A DNA stretch of 64,000 bases from Gilliamella sp. ESL0443. Its GTDB lineage: Bacteria > Pseudomonadota > Gammaproteobacteria > Enterobacterales > Orbaceae. The position numbers and the translations under genes were made by a program. Shown piece by piece: positions 57,352 to 64,000 of this stretch. The stretch is from contig NZ_CP048263.1 in NCBI RefSeq assembly GCF_019469165.1, positions 1,860,001 to 1,924,000 on the forward strand, read 5' to 3'. Each line of letters begins with the position of its first letter. Within the stretch, counting starts at the first letter, position 1. The notes beneath the pieces were generated by a model that saw only the letters and a program-made list of their open reading frames with translations, made no database searches and was not told the origin of the DNA.

Positions 57352-57377
57352 AACTTGGCACAATCTTGTGCCAAGTT
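57352..57377 (+). terminator. Terminator after the M20 gene
   Basis: AACTTGGCACA (57352-57362) and TGTGCCAAGTT (57367-57377) form an 11-bp perfect stem with loop ATCT. It closes the amidohydrolase cluster before moeB. Confidence 0.85.
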
Positions 57378-57415
57378 TATACTATCCACTTCATCATCAA
57401 CCTTTATAACTTCAT

Positions 57416-58195
57416 ATGTTAACGCTTACCGACCAAGAATTGTTTCGTTATGACAGGCAAATAGCTTTGCATGGTTTTGATATTGATAAGCAGCAAGTTT
57501 TAAAAAACAGCTCAGTTTTAATTATTGGATTAGGCGGGTTAGGTTGTGCTGCATCCCTCTATTTAGCTGCATCTGGCATAGGCAAAGTGACTTTAATTGA
57601 TTTTGATACCATATCCGAATCAAATTTGAATCGACAAATTTTATACACGCCAAAATCCATAAATCAATATAAGGTTGATATAGCCAAGCAAAAATTAACT
57701 CAAATCAATCCAAACATGATTATTGACACCATTAATCAGAAGCTGGTTGATAGTGAATTAATTACAGTAATCAAACAGCATGATATCGTCATTGATTGCA
57801 CTGATAATTTAACCAGTCGTGAACAAATTAATCGTTGCTGTTTTCAAGAAAAAAAACCTTTAGTTTCAGGCGCTGCAATTCGAATGGAAGGCTTACTGAC
57901 TGTATTTAATTATGAAGAAGATCAACCGTGTTATCATTGCTTAAGTCATTTATTTGGTCAAAATCAACTTACTTGTATCGAAGCAGGTGTAATGGCGCCA
58001 TTAGTCGGTATGTTTGGTTCAATTCAAGCACTAGAGTCCATCAAAGTACTTACCAAGTATGGGAAACCTCTAGTTGGGAGAGTATTGATGGTTGATGGCA
58101 TGACAATGGAGTTTAACCAAGTTACATTTGCTAAACAAAGTAATTGTATTATTTGTGGAAATCAAAATACTACACAGGTCATAAAATGCAAATAA
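57416..58195 (+). CDS. moeB: Molybdopterin-synthase adenylyltransferase
   Basis: MoeB adenylates the C-terminus of MoaD for molybdopterin synthesis. The ATP loop IIGLGGLGCAAS lies at residues 36-47, followed by LNRQILY and CTDNLTSR. Zinc is held by C172-x-x-C175 (CYHC) and C244-x-x-C247 (CIIC). SGAAIRMEGLLTVF and LTCIEAGVMAPLVG match E. coli MoeB very closely, so ThiF is unlikely. 259 aa. moeA is not adjacent. It overlaps dusC by 10 bp. Confidence 0.92.
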   Translation: MLTLTDQELFRYDRQIALHGFDIDKQQVLKNSSVLIIGLGGLGCAASLYLAASGIGKVTLIDFDTISESNLNRQILYTPKSINQYKVDIAKQKLTQINPNMIIDTINQKLVDSELITVIKQHDIVIDCTDNLTSREQINRCCFQEKKPLVSGAAIRMEGLLTVFNYEEDQPCYHCLSHLFGQNQLTCIEAGVMAPLVGMFGSIQALESIKVLTKYGKPLVGRVLMVDGMTMEFNQVTFAKQSNCIICGNQNTTQVIKCK

Positions 58196-59136
58196 ATCGA
58201 ATTATTTTAGCACCAATGGAGGGAGTGCTTGATTATCATGTTCGAGAAATATTAACTGAAATTAATAAGTTTGATTATTGTGTAACTGAATTTGTAAGAG
58301 TGACCAACCATAAATTATCTAATCGAACTTTCTACCGACTATGCCCAGAACTTCATAATGATGGCAAAACAATATCAGGAACGCCTGTACGTATCCAGCT
58401 ACTGGGACAATCACCTGAATGGGTAGCTGAAAATGCTGTTAAAGCTATCGAGTTAGGCTCTTATGGTGTAGATATTAATTTTGGCTGTCCGGCTAAAACA
58501 GTAGTAGGCAACCATGGCGGTGCTTATTTATTACAATATCCGAATCAAATATATAACATTGTGAATCAAGTTAGAACAGCAATAGGTTCTAATCCCGTAT
58601 TATCAGTTAAAATTCGATTAGGATGGGAAGATAAATCTCGCTGTTACGAAATTGCAAAAGCAATTGAAAATGCAGGAGCAAATGAAATTGTCATTCATGG
58701 TAGAACAAAAATAGATGGATATAAAGCTGATAAAATTGATTGGTCAACAATTGGAAAGATAAAACAAAAACTAACCATTCCAGTTATTGCTAATGGCGAA
58801 ATTTTTTCTATTGAAGATGCCTACAACTGCATAAAACATAGCCAAACAAATGACATCATGCTTGGCCGTGGGATACTAAATATTCCTAATTTAGCTAATA
58901 AAATTCGTTATAAACATTCATCATTAACTTGGCAAGAAGTCATAAAAATACTATTTAGTTATTCGATGACGGCTATTGACGATGTAAAGCCACTTTATCA
59001 TTCTGCTCGAATTAAACAATGGTTAGCTTATTTAAAACAGCATTATCCAGAAGCATCGGTATTACTTCCTGAAATAAGACAATTAAAATCACAAATTGAA
59101 ATCTGTGATTTTTTGAAAACTAAATTAAATAATTAA
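58186..59136 (+). CDS. dusC: tRNA-dihydrouridine(16) synthase
   Basis: DusC reduces U16 in tRNA using FMN. The start is 58186 (MQINRIILAPMEGVLDYHVRE) with CAGG 8 nt upstream, inside the end of moeB; an earlier in-frame ATG lies wholly in moeB. LAPMEGVLD, TEFVRVT, the catalytic cysteine Cys101 in DINFGCPAKTV, VHGRTKIDGY, and VIANGEIF with MLGRGILNIPNL agree with E. coli DusC, not DusA or DusB. 316 aa. Confidence 0.93.
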   Translation: MQINRIILAPMEGVLDYHVREILTEINKFDYCVTEFVRVTNHKLSNRTFYRLCPELHNDGKTISGTPVRIQLLGQSPEWVAENAVKAIELGSYGVDINFGCPAKTVVGNHGGAYLLQYPNQIYNIVNQVRTAIGSNPVLSVKIRLGWEDKSRCYEIAKAIENAGANEIVIHGRTKIDGYKADKIDWSTIGKIKQKLTIPVIANGEIFSIEDAYNCIKHSQTNDIMLGRGILNIPNLANKIRYKHSSLTWQEVIKILFSYSMTAIDDVKPLYHSARIKQWLAYLKQHYPEASVLLPEIRQLKSQIEICDFLKTKLNN

Positions 59137-60068
59137 TTCGATTCGTTCTGACTCTTTTTAAAATTTGTCATACCGAAATAATATTTAGTTATTTTATTAA
59201 GAATTAGAGAAATCAATAAAACAATCAATAATGCTAAAAATAATTTATTAATATGGTTAAATATTGTACCAAACGAATCAATATAGTATTTGGTTGGATT
59301 GTTATAAATAATGGTAAAGGTAATATAAACAACGGCTAAAATTAAAATATTTGATATTGATACACTTTTAAAAAGTTTTATATATAGAACTTTATCAGAA
59401 AAAATATGAAACCATCGTTTACTCAATACAAGACCCAATAATAAGGCACTCAGATAAATAGTAGTAAAAAAATTAGAAACATCAAATTTATCTAAAAGAG
59501 GTTGGTAAAGAAGGTTAAAACCTTTAAGAAATATAAAGCAACTAAAAATAGAAAAAAGAATAAAGTGAATTTCAGAGGAATTTTTTTTAGTCAAAACAAA
59601 TTCATTTTGATCTTTAACAAAATAAATTTTAGAAAAGTCAATAAAATAATACAAAAGCAAGGCTTCGAGTGAATAACGAATAATAGCAAATGCTAAACTG
59701 AATAATATTGAATAAAGGTGATAATTTTGGGGTTTAACGTTTGTATTAATTGCAATGAAAGATGCAACAATTGAATAAATTAACATTAAAATGATTAGTA
59801 AAGTTATATTAGCTTTATTAACAATATGAATATGGAAAGAATAAAAGAAGACCGCTAAAAGACCAAAAACCCATAATGCTTCTATAAAACTTTTTTCAAA
59901 TAAAAACCGAAATAAAAAATCTGATTCAAAAAAGAAATACCAAAACATATTATCTGGAATTGAAGCATTGTGTTGCAAATATAAAAAAGATGTATTCAAA
60001 AATGTGCTAAATAAAAAATAAACTAAACATCCTGTTAACGGCAATTTAAAAAAAGATACTTTTTGCAT
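59133..60068 (-). CDS. Polytopic membrane protein of unknown function
   Basis: A 311-aa protein, extremely rich in Phe, Ile and Leu, with about eight predicted transmembrane helices and a short charged C-terminus. It has no motif I recognise; related proteins annotated as DUF4153-like exist but I cannot confirm that. Its stop overlaps the dusC end by 4 bp on the other strand. It is 28 bp downstream of murJ and could share its transcript. It could equally be a lineage-specific gene. Confidence 0.6.
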   Translation of the reverse strand: MQKVSFFKLPLTGCLVYFLFSTFLNTSFLYLQHNASIPDNMFWYFFFESDFLFRFLFEKSFIEALWVFGLLAVFFYSFHIHIVNKANITLLIILMLIYSIVASFIAINTNVKPQNYHLYSILFSLAFAIIRYSLEALLLYYFIDFSKIYFVKDQNEFVLTKKNSSEIHFILFSIFSCFIFLKGFNLLYQPLLDKFDVSNFFTTIYLSALLLGLVLSKRWFHIFSDKVLYIKLFKSVSISNILILAVVYITFTIIYNNPTKYYIDSFGTIFNHINKLFLALLIVLLISLILNKITKYYFGMTNFKKSQNESN

Positions 60069-60096
60069 TTAACTTCCTTGTTATCAATACCACAAC

Positions 60097-61635
60097 TTAT
60101 TCAATTCTTTTAATAAAATGTTTTATTTTAAAGCCCATCAAGACCAGCGAGCCAAAATAGATACAAATACCAACAATAACTAGCAAGAATAAATATCCAA
60201 TTCTAGTTAGCATTGAGCCTGTAGACCAATCGGGTAATAACTGAGCTCCAAACCACAACGCTACTGACATCAATAAAACAGCAATAATAACCTTGAGTAA
60301 AAATCGATACCAACCTGGTTGTGGTTGGTAGAGTTTCTTCTTACGAAGTTGCCAAAACAATAAACCAGCATTAAAACATGCTGCAAGTCCAATTGATAAT
60401 GAAAGGCCTGCATGTTGTAAAGGTCCTATAAAAGCCAGATTCATCAATTGCGTTAAAATAAGGGTTATTATTGCAATTTTCACCGGTGTTTTAATATCTT
60501 GTCTGGAATAAAATGCGGGGGCTAATACTTTAATCAAAATTAATCCAAGCAAACCAATTGAATAAGCGACTAATGCGCGTTGAGTCATCAAAGTATCATT
60601 TAAAGTAAATTGACCATACTCGAAAAGAGTTGATATTAATGGTTTAGAAATAACACCTAATGCCACAGTACTTGGCAAAGCTAATAAAAAACAGAGGCGA
60701 AGCCCCCAATCTAACAACTCTGAATATTGTTTGTGGTCACCTTTGGCAAAACTTTTGGCTAAAGAGGGTAACAAAATAGTTCCTAATGCAACACCTAGTA
60801 CACCTGCAGGAAATTCCATTAATCTATCAGCATAATACATCCATGAAACAGAACCTGAAATCAAAAATGATGCAAATATTGTATTAATAATTAATGATAT
60901 TTGACCGACTGATACACCTAAGATAGCGGGTCCCATCTGCTTTAACACTCGCCAAACACCGCTATCTTTAAAACTAATACGAGGCAAAACCAACATACCA
61001 ATCTTTTTCAAATAAGGTAGCTGGTATAGCAATTGTAAAATTCCCCCTACCACAACAGAAACAGCTAACGCAAGCACTGGTGGATTAAAATAAGGGGTTA
61101 AGAATAAGGTAAAAGCAATCATGCTAATATTTAACAATGTTGGCACAAATGCAGGTACAGAAAAACGATTCCAAGTATTAAGTATAGCACCCACTAATGA
61201 TGCAAGTGAGATAAAAAAGATATAAGGAAAAGTAATTCTCAGCATAATTGTTGCAAGTTCAAATTTATCTGATGATTCTTGCATAAAACCTGGTGCAGTT
61301 ATCATTATAATAAATGGTGCAGTTACAACACCAATTAAAGTAACGATAGCTAATACCAGTGTTAATAAACCTGCGATATAAGCCACAAAAGTACGTGAAG
61401 CCTCAATGCCTTGCTGATTTTTATATTCAGCTAAAATCGGTACAAAAGCTTGGGAAAAAGCCCCTTCAGCAAAAATTCGTCGAAGTAAATTGGGCAGTTT
61501 AAAAGCAACAAAAAATGCATCCGTAGCCATTCCCGCTCCAAAAAAACGGGCAATAATAGCATCACGAACAAACCCCAAAACGCGTGAAACCATTGTCATT
61601 GAGCTAACTGTAGCTAAAGATTTTAAAAGATTCAT
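60097..61635 (-). CDS. murJ: Lipid II flippase MurJ
   Basis: MurJ flips lipid II across the inner membrane for peptidoglycan synthesis. The start is 61635 ([20 protein letters not shown]), identical in layout to E. coli MurJ; the ten codons upstream lack a counterpart and neither start has a strong ribosome site. [23 protein letters not shown] and [18 protein letters not shown] identify the family. About 14 helices, 512 aa (E. coli 511). Confidence 0.95.
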   Translation of the reverse strand: MNLLKSLATVSSMTMVSRVLGFVRDAIIARFFGAGMATDAFFVAFKLPNLLRRIFAEGAFSQAFVPILAEYKNQQGIEASRTFVAYIAGLLTLVLAIVTLIGVVTAPFIIMITAPGFMQESSDKFELATIMLRITFPYIFFISLASLVGAILNTWNRFSVPAFVPTLLNISMIAFTLFLTPYFNPPVLALAVSVVVGGILQLLYQLPYLKKIGMLVLPRISFKDSGVWRVLKQMGPAILGVSVGQISLIINTIFASFLISGSVSWMYYADRLMEFPAGVLGVALGTILLPSLAKSFAKGDHKQYSELLDWGLRLCFLLALPSTVALGVISKPLISTLFEYGQFTLNDTLMTQRALVAYSIGLLGLILIKVLAPAFYSRQDIKTPVKIAIITLILTQLMNLAFIGPLQHAGLSLSIGLAACFNAGLLFWQLRKKKLYQPQPGWYRFLLKVIIAVLLMSVALWFGAQLLPDWSTGSMLTRIGYLFLLVIVGICIYFGSLVLMGFKIKHFIKRIE

Positions 61636-61773
61636 ATACGATTTATGTACCAAGTACATAGTCAAAAACGATTAATGAAGCATAGTCTACAAACTATTGT
61701 TCTAAATCACCATGATTTTTTAATAAACAGCCATTTTAGTATCACCGTCAGAATGATACTGAAGGTATATGTA

Positions 61774-63129
61774 TCAACGATCTTTCAAAGGAATAAAAGG
61801 CATAAGTTCGCCAATGTTTTTATAGGCAGGACGTATAATTCGACGATCATCAAAATTAAGTTCTTCAATGCGATGAGCACACCAACCAACGATTCGCGAC
61901 ATAGCAAATAGTGGCGTGTAAACTTCTTTTGGTAACCCAATCATGTCATAAACAAAACCTGAATAAAAATCGACATTAGCACAGACTTGTTTTTTAGTTC
62001 TGGCATTTTTACGATTAACTATTGCATGAATCGCACGTTCCTCAAGTAAGTTTAGAAAGTTAAATTCTTTTTCTCGGCCTTTTTCTTGAGCAAGTTTATG
62101 GGCCATCTCTTTTAGCAACATGGCTCTTGGGTCTGATACGGTATAAACCGCATGACCAATACCATAAATTAACCCTTTTCTATCAAACACTTCTTTATTT
62201 AAAATACGTTGTAGATATGCATCAATTTCATTTGCATCAGTCCAATTTTTAATCTCTTCGGCAAGATGTTTAAGCATTTTTCCTACTTGCAAATTAGCCC
62301 CACCATGCAATGGACCTTTCAATGATCCTATACCTGCAGCAATAGATGAGTAAGTATCGGTACCCGTAGAACTCGTTACGCGAACGGTAAAAGTTGAATT
62401 ATTCCCGCCACCATGTTCAGCATGAATAATCATGGCTAAATCAAGTACTCTTACATCAAGTTCTGTATATCTACCGGATCCTTTCATCATATAGAGAAAA
62501 TTTTCTGCAATTGAAAAATCTTCGTGTGGATGGCGGATATGCAGTGATTTACCTTTAGCACTATGACTTAACATATTGTAAGCATAAGCAATAATTGCTG
62601 GGAATTTAGCAATTAAATCGATGGATTGACGCATTAAATTATCACGTGAGGTATCATCAGGTTCAGGATCATAAGTATACATTTCAAGAACAGTTCTAGC
62701 CAAAATGTTCATCACATCATGGCCTTCAAGTTCCATTATGGCAATCTTAGTTTGTTTTTCTAACGCCATCGACTCACAGAGTAAACGTGAAAAATCTCGT
62801 AATTCTTCTTTATCGGGTAAGTAACCAGATAATAATAAATAGATAGTTTCTTCAAACCCTGTTCGTCGCTCTTGTTGAGCATTATGAACCAGCTCTTCAA
62901 TATCAATTCCTCGGTATAATAATTTACCGGCAATTGGTTTTAGTGAACCATCTTCTAAGCGTTCATAGCCTAATACATCACCAATTTTGGTTAATCCAAC
63001 TAATACACCAGTATGATCTGCATTACGTAATCCACGTTTTACATTAAATTGTTCGAATAACTGCGATTCAATTTTACTAGTATTTTTAATGGTTTCCGAT
63101 AATTTATAAACCAAGAACTTTTCTTTCAT
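61774..63129 (-). CDS. gltA: Citrate synthase, Firmicutes-like form
   Basis: A 451-aa citrate synthase. Catalytic parts are LKGPLHGGANLQVGKML (His), IYGIGHAVYTVSDPRAMLLK (His), and VCANVDFYSGFVYDMIGLP (Asp). The N-terminus NVKRGLRNADHTGVLVGLTK and the AENFLYMM, HAEHGGGNNSTFTVRVTSS and IRPAYKN blocks recall the roughly 450-aa clostridial citrate/2-methylcitrate synthases, not the 427-aa E. coli GltA regulated by NADH. Transfer from Firmicutes is suspected. It lies 17 bp after icd, so both act in a citrate-to-2-oxoglutarate branch. Confidence 0.88.
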   Translation of the reverse strand: MKEKFLVYKLSETIKNTSKIESQLFEQFNVKRGLRNADHTGVLVGLTKIGDVLGYERLEDGSLKPIAGKLLYRGIDIEELVHNAQQERRTGFEETIYLLLSGYLPDKEELRDFSRLLCESMALEKQTKIAIMELEGHDVMNILARTVLEMYTYDPEPDDTSRDNLMRQSIDLIAKFPAIIAYAYNMLSHSAKGKSLHIRHPHEDFSIAENFLYMMKGSGRYTELDVRVLDLAMIIHAEHGGGNNSTFTVRVTSSTGTDTYSSIAAGIGSLKGPLHGGANLQVGKMLKHLAEEIKNWTDANEIDAYLQRILNKEVFDRKGLIYGIGHAVYTVSDPRAMLLKEMAHKLAQEKGREKEFNFLNLLEERAIHAIVNRKNARTKKQVCANVDFYSGFVYDMIGLPKEVYTPLFAMSRIVGWCAHRIEELNFDDRRIIRPAYKNIGELMPFIPLKDR

Positions 63130-63146
63130 TAACCATCCCCTTTGAA

Positions 63147-64000
63147 TTATAAATTATCGATAACTGCTTGAGTAAATTCAGTTGTTGATAATGATTGTCC
63201 ATTTTGCATAAAGCGTGCTAAATCAGTTGTTGCTTTACCTAATTGAAACAAACTTTCCATCGCATTAGTGATTAATTGTCCTACTTCATGCCAACCTAAG
63301 TATTCAAACATCATCACTCCTGACAATATAAGTGATGATGGATTGGCTTGATTTTGACCTGCTATATCAGGTGCAGTACCATGTGTTGCTTCAAATATAG
63401 CATGTCCGGTTAAATAATTAATATTAGCACCTGGCGCAATACCAATACCACCAACCATGGCAGCCAGCTGATCCGATACATAATCACCATTGAGATTTAA
63501 TGTTGCAACAACCGAATAGTCCTCAGGTTTTAATAATGTATTTTGTAAAAATGCATCACAAATAACATCTTTAATAATTAATTTAGAGTTTGCTTTAGCG
63601 GTTTGTAATGCTTGTTCTGCTGCTGCTTTACTTTGGGCCTTCTGAATTTTTGCATATTGATTCATGGTGAAAACTGCGTCAGCAAATTCTCTTTCCGCAA
63701 GTTCATAACCCCATTGCTTAAATCCACCTTCGGTAAATTTCATAATATTACCTTTATGAACAAGGGTCACAGATGGTAATTTATGTTGTAATGCATACTT
63801 GACTGCTGAGCGTATTAGGCGTTCAGATCCCTCAATTGAGACAGGTTTCACTCCAAAAGCTGAGGTTTTAGGGAACCTAACTTTAGTTACTTTCATTTGT
63901 TCAGATAAAAAATGATAAAACTTTTCAGCATCATCAGAACCTTGTTGCCATTCAATACCGGCGTATATATCTTCGGTATTTTCACGAAAAATGGTCATGT
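63147..64000 (-). CDS. icd: Isocitrate dehydrogenase (NADP), C-terminal part
   Basis: The 5' end lies outside the window; about 284 codons are present. IFRENTEDIYAGIEW, LVHKGNIMKFTEGGFKQWGYEL, VVATLNLNGDYVSDQLAAMVGGIG and FEATHGTAPDIAGQ are diagnostic of Icd making 2-oxoglutarate and NADPH. Between FADAVF and KLIIKDVICDAF is an Ala/Gln/Lys-rich stretch differing from E. coli. The following citrate synthase gene starts 17 bp on, suggesting an icd-gltA operon, perhaps with acn upstream. Confidence 0.92.
   Translation of the reverse strand, partial: MTIFRENTEDIYAGIEWQQGSDDAEKFYHFLSEQMKVTKVRFPKTSAFGVKPVSIEGSERLIRSAVKYALQHKLPSVTLVHKGNIMKFTEGGFKQWGYELAEREFADAVFTMNQYAKIQKAQSKAAAEQALQTAKANSKLIIKDVICDAFLQNTLLKPEDYSVVATLNLNGDYVSDQLAAMVGGIGIAPGANINYLTGHAIFEATHGTAPDIAGQNQANPSSLILSGVMMFEYLGWHEVGQLITNAMESLFQLGKATTDLARFMQNGQSLSTTEFTQAVIDNL

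Overview
This 64 kb window is AT-rich chromosomal DNA from a gammaproteobacterium. Several gene orders match Enterobacterales and Pasteurellales: accD-folC-dedD-cvpA-purF, pyrF-yciH, tmk-holB, yajC-secD-secF, yejABEF and aspS-nudB. The low GC, reduced respiratory genes and a clostridial-looking citrate synthase suggest a gut symbiont, most likely Orbaceae (Gilliamella, Frischella, Orbus). That placement is inference from protein similarity recalled from memory; no search was run.

Layout. 1-0.3 kb: start of a surface-protein gene. 0.75-5.6 kb: purine, folate and fatty-acid genes. 5.9-7.3 kb: yeeX, yciH, pyrF. 7.3-11.2 kb: a PatA/PatB/Ape1-like wall-polysaccharide O-acetylation cluster whose middle gene is frameshifted by a 4-bp tandem duplication. 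11.2-12.9 kb: holB-tmk. 13.3-15.9 kb: four paralogous small lipoproteins with decayed fragments. 16.0-23.0 kb: a type I-E CRISPR array (17 repeats) and the cas2-cas1-cas6e-cas5e-cas7e-cse2-cas8e block. 23.0-23.8 kb: a regulatory intergenic region. 23.8-24.7 kb: frdC and frdD without frdA or frdB. 25.6-31.5 kb: yejABEF. 31.9-34.8 kb: cas3, alone and on the opposite strand, followed by a small decaying second array. 34.8-36.1 kb: three small accessory genes and tRNA-Ala(GGC). 36.2-39.5 kb: secF, secD, yajC. 39.6-45.5 kb: only nuoJ-nuoN of complex I. 45.8-64 kb: ppc, a Sel1 protein, ubiD, nudB, aspS, a nicotinamidase-like gene, a DUF3100/M20 amidohydrolase cluster, moeB, dusC, murJ, a Firmicutes-like citrate synthase gene and a partial icd.

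The most interesting signal lies in the intergenic region upstream of cas8e. Two degenerate CRISPR-repeat-like hairpins (23447-23475 and 23497-23525) flank a 21-nt spacer. A TG-N-TATAAT extended -10 promoter would start transcription at the first hairpin. The spacer matches a site 78 bp upstream (23398 onward) over its first 11 nt, and that site is preceded by AAG, the canonical type I-E PAM. The site abuts a plausible cas promoter. This is the expected anatomy of a CreR-type crRNA-like RNA that directs Cascade to repress its own operon.

A second strong signal is the nuoJKLMN set. All five frames are intact, but glutamates, lysines and histidines on the proton path of NuoJ, NuoK, NuoL and NuoM are replaced, and NuoA-I are not adjacent.
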